A stretch of DNA of 64,000 nucleotides from Cyprinodon diabolis (taxonomy: Eukaryota; Chordata; Actinopteri; Cyprinodontiformes; Cyprinodontidae): contig CM060081.1 in the NCBI GenBank assembly GCA_030533445.1, positions 16,209,655 through 16,273,654 on the forward strand, in the 5' to 3' direction. Shown here one piece after another: positions 50,546 through 62,958 of the stretch. The notes below the pieces were generated by a model that did not search any database, was not told the DNA's origin, and worked only from the letters and a program-made list of their open reading frames with translations. The position numbers were made by a program, and so were the translations under genes. Numbering within the stretch: the stretch's first letter is position 1; the number at the start of each line of letters is the position of its first letter.

Positions 50546-52867
50546 AATTCAATTCAATTCAGTTTATTTATATAGCGCCAAATTCACAACACGTCATCTC
50601 AAGGCACTTTACAGTTCAACCAGATCATACAGTCAAATTGATACAAAGTTTTCTATCTAAGGAAAACCAGTTGATTGCATTGACTCATTGACTCAAATAC
50701 AATCCCTCACACTAAGCATGCTTGTAGCGACAGTGGAGAGGAAAAACTCCCTTTTAACAGGAAGAAACCTCCAGCAGAACCAGGCTCAGTGTGAGCGGCC
50801 ATCTGCCGAGGCCGACTGGGGTTCAAGGAGCCAGAAGCAGAGATACAAAAAGCAGCTGTAAAAGGCGGCCCCGTCCAGGAAACACACAGCCAGGCAGACG
50901 AGCTCCAAGGCAGCTCCCATGCCAGAGGATGAAGAGAGCACATCCACCCAGCCACGGCCAGAGAAACAGGACCACAACTGAAGACAGGCCGATCTCCAAC
51001 ATCTACAAACAAGGGTGTTGATGGAAGCAGCACAGCTGATGTTTCTTTCCAGGATGACGTCACAGCCAAACAGGAACAGACGAGGCAAAGCTACTCTGAG
51101 GAAAAGCAGAGAGAGCAGAAGGTTAGAGATTGAACAAACAGATTCTGCAGAATAGGAGAACAGAGAGAGAATGAAGCAGAATGATGAAATGGGGGTCCCT
51201 ATGTCCTCCAAAAGTCTAAGCCTATAGCAGCATAACTTTAAAGACAGCTCAGGATAACCTGAGCCACCCTAACTATAAGCTTTATCAAAAAGGAAAGTTT
51301 TAAGCCTAGTCTTAAAAGTAGACAGGGTGTCTGCCTCACGGACTAAAACTGGTAGTTGGTTCCACAGGAGAGGAGCCTGATAACTAAAAGATCTGCCTCC
51401 CGTTCTACTTTTAGAAATTCTAGGAACCACTAGTAAACCTGCAGATTGAGAGCGAAGTGCTCTGTTAGGAACATAAGGAACAATCAGATCTCTGATATAA
51501 GATGGAGCTTGGCCATTTAAGAATTTATATGTGAGAAGGAGGATTTTAAATTCTATTCTTGATTTAACAGGAAGCCAATGAAGAGAAGCCAGGATAGGAG
51601 AGATATGATCTCTCTTTTTAATTTTCATCAGAACTCTGCCTGCAGCATTTTGGATCAGCTGAAGGCTTTTAACTACAGTTTGTGGACTTCCTGATAGTAA
51701 AGAATTACAATAGTCCAACCTTGAAGTAACAAATGCATGGACTAGTTTCTCAGCATCACCCCTGGACAGGAGATTTCTAATTTTTGCAATGTTCCTCAGA
51801 TGAAAGAAGGAAATTCTAGAAACCTCTTTGATCTGGGATTTAAAAGACAGGTCCTGATCAAAAATAACACCAAGATTTTTTACTTTATTATCTGAAATCA
51901 GTTTAATCCCATCCAAATGAAGTGACTGGCTAATCAGCTTATTTTTCAGAGACTCTGGTCCAAAGACTATAACTTCTGTTTTGTCTGCATTCCGAAGCAG
52001 AAAGTTAAGAGTCATCCAGGTTTTTATGTCTTCAAGACATGCCTGTAATGTATGTAATGGGTTAGCTTCATCTGGATTTATAGACAGATATAGCTGGGTA
52101 TCATCAGCATAACAGTGGAAATTAATCCCATGCTGTCTAATAACTCTACCAATTGGGAGCATGTATAAAGTAAAGAGAATTGGTCCTAGCACTGATCCCT
52201 GTGGTACTCCACAGGTAACCTTTGAGCGTGTTGAAGATCTATCATTAACATAAACAAACTGAATTCGATCAGATAGATAAGATTTAAACCAGTCTAGTGC
52301 TGTTCCTTTAATTCCAACAAAATATTCAAGTCTTTCTAAAAGAATATTATGGTCAACTGTATCAAATGCAGCACTAAGATCGAACAGGACGAGCACAGAT
52401 ACAAGTCCATTATCTGAGGCCATGAGAATATCATTAGTGACTTTCACCAGAGTTGTTTCAGTGCTATGATGAGCTCTAAAGCCAGACTGAAACTCTTCAA
52501 AAAGTTCATTATGGTGTAAGTGGTCGCAAACTTGTTTGGCAACTACTTTCTCAAGAATTTTGGATAAGAAAGGAAGATTGGATATAGGTCTATAATTAAC
52601 TAAGTCATTTGGGTCAAGAGACGGTTTCTTAAGCAGAGGTTTAATTACAGCAACCTTAAAAGCTTTAGGTACATATCCCTGTAACAGAGATAGATTAATC
52701 ACATCTAAAATGTTTTTAAAACAACCGTTACTCGTTACTCTTGGCTTCGGTTTAATGCAGAGGTCACGGATTAGCGGACCGTGGTCCAGTGTTAAGCCGA
52801 AAAGTGCATCCCTGCCGAGATATGCATCCCCAGTCGCAGGAGCGCGCCTCGCTCTGTACAACTGCAT
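50546..52867 (-). mobile_element. 5'-truncated L2-type LINE
   Basis: The 3' end lies at about 50546, where the minus strand reads GGCGCTATATAAATAAACTG followed by tandem AATTG units, a microsatellite-like tail typical of L2-type elements. Between the tail and the stop codon at 51269 lies about 720 bp of 3' UTR. The reverse-transcriptase frame follows. The endonuclease domain and 5' UTR are missing, the usual result of incomplete reverse transcription. The 5' junction is uncertain and could be anywhere from about 52720 to beyond 52867, because the first 50 codons do not look LINE-derived. The orientation is opposite to cdh4. Confidence 0.85.
51269..52867 (-). CDS. L2/CR1-group LINE reverse transcriptase (ORF2 C-terminal part)
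   Basis: 532 codons without a stop. From about residue 50: FKNILDVINLSLLQGYVP, then NYRPISNLPFLSKILEKV (RT motif), FQSGFRAHHSTETTL, LFDLSAAFDTVDHNILLERL (first catalytic Asp), GVPQGSVLGPILFTLYM, and CYADDTQLYLS with the catalytic YADD at 52111-52100. The C-terminal region has HWLPVKSRIEFKILLL and APLLWNQLP, typical of L2/CR1-group elements. All catalytic residues are intact. Full ORF2 proteins of this group are about 900-1000 residues with an N-terminal apurinic endonuclease, which is absent here. The start codon at 52867 belongs to sequence of unclear origin, so the first 50 residues may be chance coding. The open frame suggests a young insertion or recent source. Confidence 0.85.
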   Translation of the reverse strand: MQLYRARRAPATGDAYLGRDALFGLTLDHGPLIRDLCIKPKPRVTSNGCFKNILDVINLSLLQGYVPKAFKVAVIKPLLKKPSLDPNDLVNYRPISNLPFLSKILEKVVAKQVCDHLHHNELFEEFQSGFRAHHSTETTLVKVTNDILMASDNGLVSVLVLFDLSAAFDTVDHNILLERLEYFVGIKGTALDWFKSYLSDRIQFVYVNDRSSTRSKVTCGVPQGSVLGPILFTLYMLPIGRVIRQHGINFHCYADDTQLYLSINPDEANPLHTLQACLEDIKTWMTLNFLLRNADKTEVIVFGPESLKNKLISQSLHLDGIKLISDNKVKNLGVIFDQDLSFKSQIKEVSRISFFHLRNIAKIRNLLSRGDAEKLVHAFVTSRLDYCNSLLSGSPQTVVKSLQLIQNAAGRVLMKIKKRDHISPILASLHWLPVKSRIEFKILLLTYKFLNGQAPSYIRDLIVPYVPNRALRSQSAGLLVVPRISKSRTGGRSFSYQAPLLWNQLPVLVREADTLSTFKTRLKTFLFDKAYS

Positions 52868-54156
52868 ATCAACAAGGAAAATTGATTAAAATATGACCAA
52901 TGGAGCTACTTGTTGTTATATTAATGATAAAAACGTTTAAATATTCCTCTCATTGGGGAAAGAAATTGTGGTTATTTGGCAGATTCATTTACAAAAGTAA
53001 AGGGTGTAATGAACAACATTAAATCCAAAGTATTTGTCCGAGGTACGGCTGATTCATTTGTTATAGTCTCTTGTTATTCACAAACAACATTAAACAGTGA
53101 TGAGTTTGGAAACTGCAAAGGTTTGTTTTAAGCGGAAAATCAAACGTGCATCTACACAGCACAGCGTTTACAGACCAGTGATGCATTCACAAAGGTCAGA
53201 TAGCTATGGTGCATTCAGGAGCATGGGACATTTCATACTTAAAAGGAAAGAGACATAAACGGAACAGAACTCGCCTCATACAATATTGTATTTATTCAGA
53301 AACAGTGTGGGCTTTCTTACAATATTGAATGCTCTATAATTGTACTTCTGTTTCTAAAAAATCTATAATATTACAGCAGAAAATTATCAAAGTTTTTCAA
53401 AAGCCTGTTTAAAAGCTCCAAATGAGGCTTCAGATCATACAGCCACAATTGCGCTGCCATTGTTTTACAGGCAGAATTTGCATTTGCCGACCCTTGTCAT
53501 TTAACTTCTGATGGATATACAGGAATACAGTCATACAAGTGTCAACTCCTCTGAGATAGCAAAGGATGCCATTTTTGGCAATTTCATTTTTTTCTTTATT
53601 TAAAAATTCATTGTATAAAATGAATGCATAAATACCTCATTTTATTTCAGTGTTAAATTCTGTTTAAAGTAACAGATCATTCAAAATGTCTCCGGACCTT
53701 TACTGGTTGATGATTTTCTTTATTCTGACCCCACTGATTTTTAATTGGTTACCTCTGGTTTAATGTTTATAAATCTTTGTTTTCACATCATGTGCGCCAT
53801 TCAATGCAGATCATTGGCGCCATCCACATCTAGAGGAAAATAGTGTAATTGGATGAGTCATTTAACACAAACACTCATTGGTTAGCTATTCCTCAAATTT
53901 GTGCTGACGCCAAAGAAAATTATCAAAAGCAAGCAGGTGTTCTTCAAATTGCAAATGTGAATTGTCTATGCCATGCTACGATTTCGGATTCAGAAAAAGA
54001 TGTTGAAATGTCTGAAAGGTCGGACACAGGCGAGAGCGTATCGTGAGATGGAGACCAACAAGACCTCCCTCATCCTTGGCTCCATCTCAAAGAATTTTTC
54101 GAAATAGTTGAAAAATTTTGCTTTCAATTCATATAGTGGCATCTGGCTGTTTTTTT

Positions 54157-54325
54157 TTAAGGTCACTTTATACTTTTATACTTTAAGTAGTTTTTTTGGC
54201 ACATACTTTTCCACTTTTACTTGAGTAAAGAGGTCAAGTTGATACTTCAAATTTTACCAGAGTGTTTTTTAAACTGCAGTATCTATGCTTCTACCTAAGT
54301 AACAAATGTGGGTACTTTTGACACC
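54157..54325. repeat. ACTTGAGTAA-type interspersed repeat
   Basis: CACTTTTACTTGAGTAAAGA, AACTGCAGTATCTATGCTTC and GTACTTTTGACACCACTGA resemble the segment at 32396-32545 and a common teleost repeat. No ends could be defined. Confidence 0.4.
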
Positions 54326-56621
54326 ACTGACCATATATTATGAAATGTAAAATTAAATATTTGATATACCTTTAAATGATTAAGTATACATTTTAAATCA
54401 TGACATTTAATAATAATAGTAATTTTTTTATAAATCTGTTTAATTATTAATTTAATCATTTTTCCCCATCAGACTCTTAATGAAATGATTTAAACTGTCA
54501 AACTTATTGGAAAGGACAATGATAATTTTCATAGAAACCTTAACATCTGATTGGCTGCCTTTTTCTGAAACAGAGAACTAGAGTCAATAGTTTTGCACAA
54601 TGGGTGAGCTACGACAGCTTCATATACTTATTTTGGTCTCTGAAAAGTTCTTGACAGGTCATAAGCAGGTTTTAGCTATTAAGTGGAGCAAGCGTTGATT
54701 TTGCTGAATTCTGTGTGAGCGCCCACCATCCTATACAACGAAAGCTGGTGCTGCTCACATTCAATTATTTATCATCATATTTCAAAACTATATATTCAAT
54801 TTAAAGCCTCATTACCTTGTTTAATTCTACATCTGATAATTTAATTGTATATTAAATTGTTTTTAATGATATATTTAAAAAAAAAGAAATGTATGTTTGA
54901 CTATTTAATAGCACATTTCTTTATTTTATACTGAGCAGATGAAGCTAAGGGTTGGAAAGGGCCAAAGAATATTTTTGAATCCAACTGAAAATCCTTGAAA
55001 AGGAGGTATAAAAAAGTCTCTTTAAAATTGAAAGAGGTCCAAAAAGACTAAACGTTTATAACTGTAGCATAAGATGACTCTGTATAGTACTGCAGTGGGC
55101 TACCTACAAAGTCACCCTGCATGGATTTTTATATCTGCAATATGTTTTGTATTTCTATTCATTCAACGTCATTGCATCCCTTTGTTTTGGTCCATCACGC
55201 AAAACAATACAATATGCAAAATGTTGTTCTTTAACTCTAGTAAAATGTAATTTGTTAAAGATTGTGACTATTATGATAAGGCATTGTATGTAAGCTGACA
55301 AAGAATGGATGAAATCAGTTTTAAAGATTTGTTTGCATTTGTTTTTTTCCCTACTGTAAAAAAAAAGCAAAATGACTTGTTAGTCTGGAACAGAAATGAC
55401 AGTCTTCAAATGAAGTACAAGAGTAGTAGAGCAGAGTGCAGCATGTCAAAGAGCCACCGCTGGCACGGACACTCTCCCATTGCGGCCTTTTTCCATGCCA
55501 GCAGTTCGTCTGGCAGGCAGAGCTGTTGTCTTTCATTACCCCAGGCTGTCTCAATCTCTCATGAGTCCTGGCATGGAACTGTCTGGAGGGAGGAGATGGG
55601 TGTGGGGGATCATCGTGTGGTGTTGCTCGGCATCAAGCTGTCCCCCCAGGGCTGGTGCCAGCTCCACATTGGACAGCATCACCAACGATTAGGACATCTT
55701 CTGAGCAGCCTCAAGGACATGAGAGTCCACAGCCTGGCTCTATTACGATGTGCACAGCTTAACCAAAGGATGCAGCCAGAAAACCTGCATCTTTAATGGG
55801 CCTAGGGCTTTATTGTCTCTGAGATGCTGAGTTATGTTAATTTGCCTTGTTTAACCAGAGATCCAGAGGCCATACGGCAAAAACCATCTGAGGATTTAGA
55901 GCTAGTTGCTGAATGAAAAGTATTGATGCATGTAGGTGGATGTTGAGTGCTTGTAGCAAGCATTTAATCAAAAAAATATCCTCTCGATATCCACTTTATT
56001 ATGCACACTGTGTGCACCAAGTTAGCATTGAGCTGTGTGGTGTATAGCCTTCAGAAGAAACAAAATTGTTTAATTTATGCTCCTCTGCTAAAAAAAATGA
56101 TGTCTTTGCTCCCTCAAATTTCTTGCCTTTTCAGTACCACTTTGTTTCTTTAAATTACTTATAAAGTAATTGAAATTATAGTATGTCTGGCTTTAGAAGT
56201 ACAGCGTAGGAACATTTTTTGGCACTAATGATGTGCAAATATTCTTAAGCAATTTCAGAAAATGCAACTTTTTACTGCTAAAATGCCAGGCTCTTGTATG
56301 GTCCAGGTCTCCATAGTAGCCATGATATATGCCAATCACTGATTCATTATGCAAAAAAGAAATCCTTAACTCCCACCATGAATGTAAACACGATAATTTT
56401 GCTTAATTCTGCTTCGTCTTATACTAAGCTAAGCTACAGACCGACAGTCTAGCTGGGCTTGGTGTGAAACAACGGATTAAAAAGTTGAAGAGCACTTTCA
56501 TTGTTTAGAGTGGTGGAAGATATAAACTAAAGTAACACTTTGAAATACACAGACATCTTAAATGAAGAAGAAATAATAAATTGGAAGATCAGTGGGTGTG
56601 TAGCAGGATGAAGGTCCAAAA

Positions 56622-56659
56622 CCTCACACCTAACCATAAAAAATTGGTTAGGTGTGAGG
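56622..56659. repeat. perfect 15-bp hairpin
   Basis: CCTCACACCTAACCA and TGGTTAGGTGTGAGG are exact reverse complements around an 8-nt loop. Function unknown. Confidence 0.6.
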
Positions 56660-59111
56660 CAGCTTAAATAGAGGCAGGAACAGGTGGATAAGATAAGCAG
56701 TAATGAGAAACCAGGTAGAGTTACACAGGTGAATGAAATTAGCAATTAAGCAAAATATCAGCACCAAGATAATGACACAAGCTTTACTTCCTTGACAATC
56801 AGCATAAGCAACCCCTCTTAGTTTGCTTACAATTCCATTCCAATCCTGTCAAATCCAATCAGAATATTCTTACTCACTGTTTACATGGCAAATTTCTTGT
56901 CCAAGTTCCCTTTTATTCCGATTACTCATGAGCATGTAAAATGTCGCTACTGCTTTAAAGATTTAAGTGGCTCTTGATGACAAACTAAGAGCAATAAGTG
57001 CTTTCACTGGTTTTCATCAGTCTCAAACAACACAGAAAAAAGTCATCAGATTTGAGGTAGTCGCTTGTAGAAGGAAATTGATAGAGGAGTCTGAAATATT
57101 GCTTAATATACCAAAGTTGTACAACAGCAGTTGGTAGCAGTGGGAATCCCAAATTAAAGCTACCTCGAAAATGGCCAGGCAGTTTCTTGCTGCTGATTGT
57201 AGTAGATGAGAGTGAATAAACAGCTGTGCTGTAGGAGAGACCATAGCTAAGATACAGTGACTTTTTCCCTGCTGTCTCCTGGATGAGGAGATGGATGTGG
57301 CATATCCTTTGATTGGTTGACATGCCATATCCAACTGCACAAGTTCAGATTTTCCAACTCTATTGTCTGCTACTTTGAACATGGATAAGACATTTTAAAG
57401 TTTAAAACATGCAGTGGCAGATACTTTAAAACACTCAAACTGCACCACAGGACCTTTCAATGCCCCACAAAGCATTTACACCACACTTTGCATAAACCAG
57501 ATGCCTTTGATCTGAATGCATCATTTAAGAAAAAAAAAAATACAATTTAGAATTAGTGGTTCTTTTGATATTTGTCTGCATGGAAGTATATAGAAGAGAC
57601 GTGACATTTTTTGGAGGGGTTATCTGCTTTGTGTAGTCTCCACATTGTTTTAATTACTTAGTTTTGTGATGTTTTATGCCAGAATGGTTTCACATTTTAG
57701 TACTTTAAATTTCACAAATATAAAATTGTCAGAGAATGTTCAACATTTATTTCTTATAAAAACATAAAGGCTGTCAAATTGAGGTACTGTGGGATATCCC
57801 TGAGACAGATTGAGAATGGACACCCACGAGACACTTCCTTAAAAAGTTAAATTTCTATGAACTTATTTGCTGTATTCACATCTAACTGTGACGGCAAGCA
57901 TTAATTGTGACACAGGTAATGTGTACAGGCAATAACTGGCAGCAACACACGGCTCTGTGCAACCAGTCAGGAGGACGCAGAGAGTCACTGCAAATCTCCT
58001 TCCCCCGTCAAGAGGTTATCAAGGTGTTATACCTTCTTTGTTTTATTTTTCGAAACTGCAACATAAACTATTCCTCCAGGTCTGATGATACTATTGCATA
58101 AGGGAAGTGTAGAATTTCTTGAAGCTTCCTGTGGAAGAGTTTTATTAAAGTCTGATCAGATTTTAAAAAGATGATAGTCTATGAAAAATAATGAGGCCCC
58201 TTAGTTTCCTTAAGCCGAGTCACAGTTTTAGACTTTTGGAGCCCAGTATTTACATAAAAGGAATAATTAAACAGTTGTTTAGGGGGGACTGGGGGGTTAC
58301 GAATTAGGAGAATACCAGAATACTTATTTCAAAATTGTTCATTTTAGTCAGAACTAGATTTTTTTTTTTAAATGACTGTTTTTCGTTTGGTCTCATCAAA
58401 GAATCCTTTCCGAGCTTGTTGTCCTTTGTACCTAGTTTTAGTGAGGAGGCATGACCCGTTACAGTACAAGTGGTTATTTGTGCACACCTTTGCATGTTTT
58501 CATCTGTTGCAGCAGACTGTTCAGAATTGAAGCTTGATCATGTCTGTGTATTGTGTTGCAATGAGCAGGTGAACAGTCAATTAAACCTCCTCACTCAGTA
58601 TTCTTTTTTTATTCAGCAGTGAATCACAGCTTCTTTTATCCACTATGTGAGCTGTTTGCGTTATTGTGGAGGCGTATCTAATCAAGTGGATTCAGTTTTA
58701 CCTTTATATCTGAGTAAGTGCAAATACAAAGGAACTGAGAGAATCTTCAGAGAACTGTGTGCCTTCCACAATGAGTCTTCACTTTTGTGAGGTTTATTCA
58801 AGCCATCATTGCTTTTGTGTTTAACCCAGCTTGACTGGCATTTTTTTCAAGGATGAAGACAAAAGGTCAGAGGCACTTCTCTTCATATAAAGAGCCTTTT
58901 GCATTTTGGACAGAAAGTTATCCATGTTTTTCAACTATTTTTGTAAGTTGAAATCTAAAATGTTATTTATCTATTAATTTAACATCCTCTAAAAGATTCA
59001 GTAATTTTTCTAAGTATGCCTAAGCACTGTCTAATCCATATTGTAAGCTTTGATGAGCAAGGACAGGATTAATCATTGAACTAGCCAATACACCCACGGT
59101 AAACGGGGCCA

Positions 59112-59160
59112 CACCTCAGGTGGGAGAATCTGTTGACATAACATTCTCCCACCTGAGGTG
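59112..59160. repeat. perfect 18-bp hairpin containing paired E-boxes
   Basis: Positions 59112-59129 (CACCTCAGGTGGGAGAAT) and 59143-59160 are exact reverse complements around a 13-nt loop. Each arm contains CACCT and AGGTG, the half-sites bound by ZEB and Snail factors. The left arm plus loop (CAGGTGGGAGAATCTGT) also resembles a segment I recall from Tc1-like repeats, so it may be transposon-derived. Confidence 0.6.
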
Positions 59161-59589
59161 ATGGAAAACTAACACTACAGAGTACCTAGAACATGCAACC
59201 CTATAATTTCTTTGCCTGTAACAATGGCAGCTATATTTGCTATGATCAGTGGGTAAAAAGTAGTTTTAATATGTTTTAAAGTGAGAAAGTTCACCTGAAA
59301 ACTGAATCTGAGCAGTCAGTTCATCCATATTACGATCCTGCCTTCAAATATTGTTTCTCTGTCAGAGTCGCTCAAACCACCACATACTGGCGGAGCTCTG
59401 TCACAAGGAATCCCATTCAACAGCAGCCTCTGGCCCTGTCGCCTCCCCGTGGTTTGCTGTGGCAGCTGAAAGCGGTTTTCATGTACATAATCCAAACTAC
59501 AGGCACCAGGATAATAAAAGTGAACATGTTATGCCAGCAAATTTCAGCATTTTAAGATAATTTAGGCATTAATAAAATTTGATCATAGT

Positions 59590-60410
59590 GATCATAGCGC
59601 TCTGAATCATCAGCGCTGTGTGTGTCTCCCTGCCAGCTCCCACATCAGCTTCTCTGATTGGTTGATGTGGCATGTCGCAGTGCATCATGTGCACCAGATG
59701 TTCAGAAGCTCGTGAGGCACTGCTTTAGCTTCTGAGATGCGATGCTTCTGGTGCTCAAAATGCGCTGCGGGACCTTTTGCTGCGCCTTGATGCAAGTCAT
59801 CCATTGACTTTACATGTAAACTTGCTGCCTCTGCTGCTTTAGGTGTGAACTAGAGACTGACACGGGAGTGGATTTTCACTCCTGTCCCGTCCCACAGAAA
59901 AAAATTGTGTCCCGTCCCGATCCCGGGCCAGAGTAGAAATCTAAATCCTGTCCCGTCCCACTCCTGGTGAAATTACTCCCACTCCCATCCCGCTCCCATT
60001 CAGAATGACTCCCGCTCCTGTACCACTCCCATTCTTGTTTTTGAGCGCGGGTGAAAAACTCAGAGCGGAAGCACTGTTGGTTTTTGGGTCATGTCGTTTT
60101 TTTGACTTGCATTATAGTGTAGGCTTCAAGGAAAAAAACGACAAAATGGCGGCGCCAGTACTGGATTTTTTTTCTTTCTATTTTATTTAATTTTTTCACA
60201 TCGATCCTAGTTTTTTTAGTTACTATTGGTTTGCTCCCGCTCCCGTCTGCTCCCGTTAATGTTTAATCCTGTACCGTCCCAATCACATGATCGTTACTAA
60301 TACTGACTCCCATCCCACGGGAATCCCACGGGAATCCCGTGACCCGTGGGATTCCCGAAAAAATGTCAGTCTCTAGTGTGAACGTAGCATAAGATTACAA
60401 CAACAAAATA
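59590..60410. repeat. older interspersed repeat hosting a nested hAT element
   Basis: Sequence on both sides of the MITE (TCCATTGACTTTACATGTAA on the left; GTGTGAACGTAGCATAAG on the right) reads as one repeat when the insertion is removed. It resembles a teleost repeat I recall with a GTGTGAACGTAGCAT end. Its class and its left boundary are uncertain. Confidence 0.4.
59851..60375. mobile_element. hAT-type MITE (525 bp) with 8-bp target duplication
   Basis: The ends are perfect inverted repeats: TAGAGACTGACA at 59851-59862 and TGTCAGTCTCTA at 60364-60375. GTGTGAAC flanks both sides exactly (59843-59850, 60376-60383), an 8-bp duplication diagnostic of hAT transposition. The subterminal regions contain many CCCGTCCC and CCCGCTCC motifs on the left and CACGGGAATCCC repeats on the right, likely transposase-binding subterminal repeats. 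No transposase is present. A short open frame starting before MAAPVLDF is not convincing as a gene. Confidence 0.9.
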
Positions 60411-61639
60411 AGTCTGACTACTGAAACAAGAAACATTTTTAAGTTTATGATCATATCATGTAAGAATGTGTTTGAAGGCAAAGTTTCACAGTGGAAAGTA
60501 AAAGAGAAAAAACAAGTGAATTAAATGTCTCGGACAAATATTCATTGCCATTTATTAAATAGGTTAAGGTTTGACTATTATTTTAAGTGATTACTGCGAA
60601 GCAGGAGCAGTGGGGTAGTGACTCATTGGGTCACTGAGGTTGACAGACGGAAAGAGAGAATGTAGTACTGGACCATTTGACAAAGATTGCAAGTGACAAG
60701 CCAATGAATGTGGTGAGTGGGTGCCGAGCGGACCGGAACACATTTCACCCAAGTCAAGACTGCAGCTAGGCTCACTCATCTGGGCTCCAACTCTTTACCC
60801 TCCCTTCAGTGGTCCCTTGCAGTAACACTTAGTTGAGATTACCTATTCACCTCTCAATATCTTGCTGCCAGAAAGTTACTCCTTTTCACTTAGACCTTAT
60901 CAACTCATAGCAACATTAAGTCTTTTTTTGTGTGTTTGTTGTTGTTTTTTTTTTCTAATTAAGTCCCACTGTATCTCATGCATTTTGGGTATTAAAAGCT
61001 GACAGCTGCTCCACCGGCAATTTGAGGAGCCAAAGTTGGTAACTAAAAGCCATTTCCTGGTGATTGTATTCAGTCTCCTGGACAGCGCACTGCCTTATTT
61101 AGGGCTTTGTGAAAAAGGATTGGGGGTTTTATGGTCGGCAGTGCTCCGGACGCAGATGTTTCTGGGGTCTCTGATGGCTCTTTGCTTGTGCAGATTAAGT
61201 TAGGTCTGGACTGTAGCAGTGTGGCTTTGAGACAAGCAGCTGTATCTCCTGCCAGTGCTGGACTTTAATCTGATGGACAGAATTTCTGTTCAGCACTTCT
61301 GTTGTACTCATTAGAGGCCTGTTTAGACAGGGGAGAGTGTCTCTCTGTGTGTGCACGCATCATGTGCATAAACACATGTACACCGAGTGCTTTTACGTGT
61401 CCCAGTCCCACCTGTTCCCACTCACTGCAGGGTTAATGGATGCATATGTGTGCAAAGGGAGGGCCTTAAACTCATAACTACCCTCAGATGGGTGATATAA
61501 CCCTGCAGGATGGCATGCACCAGCAACATGCCCCCCTCCCCCAACTGTGTGAGAGCACCACCTACTGGCTCTTTACCTGCCCTTAGGATGATGCATCCAT
61601 CAAAGCTCCAGCCTGCTAGTTTCTCATAACCATCTGCTG

Positions 61640-61960
61640 CTATTTCATGACTGATGCATATGACTGGGTCTCAATGAGTCTGCAGAGAGACACATTTAGT
61701 GAGGGGGGTTCTGTTTACTGAGGCAGTGGATGAGGCAAGATGGTATTGATATTTCATTATGAATCTAATAAAGGGCAGCGAGTATTGAGTTTTCATTAAT
61801 AGGGCTGGTTGGATCAGATTAACATGTCGGTGCACTCCATAATGACTCAGAGAGATGCAGAATGACTCCTACTGGGGGCTTTAACTGGTCTCAGAGCTTG
61901 GACAGATCCCTCAATCCGCCACATTCCTTTGGAGAGACAAAGAGATAAAGCCAAAGAAGC
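61640..61960. promoter_or_regulatory. possible conserved intronic regulatory stretch
   Basis: A run of complex, non-repetitive sequence with several AT-rich homeodomain-like sites (TTCATTAAT, CATTATGAAT) and ATGACTCA-like motifs (AATGACTCAGAG). It contains none of the repeat families found elsewhere in the window. This is inference from composition only. Confidence 0.15.
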
Positions 61961-62836
61961 AGGCTAAGAAACAACATGCAGAGAAACACTGAACAGCTAA
62001 GATGTGACTTAAAAAAAAATGTGGCAAGAGACCAAAGAGTACCAGAATGTGCATTCATAAAGAATACAATAAGAGAAAAAAAACAGAGAGAAAAAAACTA
62101 AAGAACTTTAACAGCTATAATGAAGAATTATCTCCAAAGTCTGTTATTACTAACCTTTTATTTGGGTTTGTCCTTGTTTTGTTTTGAAAACAGTAGAGTC
62201 ATTGGAGATATAGGTTGGAAAAGAATGTGGTAAAGCTTGCACAGCACCAACCCGACATTGGAACATCGCTACGATTCATTGTGGATGCAGAACAAAGGAG
62301 CAGGTCCCGTCGAGTGAATGGTGGCCTGTCCTTGATTTTAATCCTCTCTCTCACTTCCTTTTCTACTTTCTGGCAGAATTAAGACAAATGGATTTAAAGG
62401 AATAAAACAAACCAAAACAGCAGACAGGCTTATATATGTGGAAAACACGCACACTAAAACACACACAGTGACTGAGAGGGTGATGAATCTAAGGACAGCC
62501 TGAACTTTCAGCACCATGGACAGAGTCCGTCATTAGGGACTCCAATGCTTTGCTTTCATGTCGTTGCTTCCTTTTTTTTTGGCTGCATGTAAATGCACTT
62601 TAAAATGTATTGTTGTTTTCCTGCACTGGGCTCTATAATGCTCTACGAAAGCAGAGAAAATTAGAATATATTGAAAGAGATGCAGCAGCAGAAAAATATA
62701 GAATGAGTAAATTTCTCATATACAATGATAAACCCTACAATTTCATCTTAACTTTTAAGGCATTGCTGTCATTTTACTATTAACTTCAAAAATCTCCTTT
62801 GTAATAGATTGTAACTTATAATGGTAAAAGAATGTA

Positions 62837-62958
<122 letters not shown>

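Noticed and set aside
50786..51211. 141-codon open frame on the minus strand
   Set aside because: It lies in the 3' UTR of the LINE, after the reverse-transcriptase stop codon, and has no domain. Its openness comes from the repeat's composition.
55305..55796. 163-codon open frame on the plus strand
   Set aside because: Looks like ordinary intron with above-average GC; there is no domain and no matching cadherin segment.
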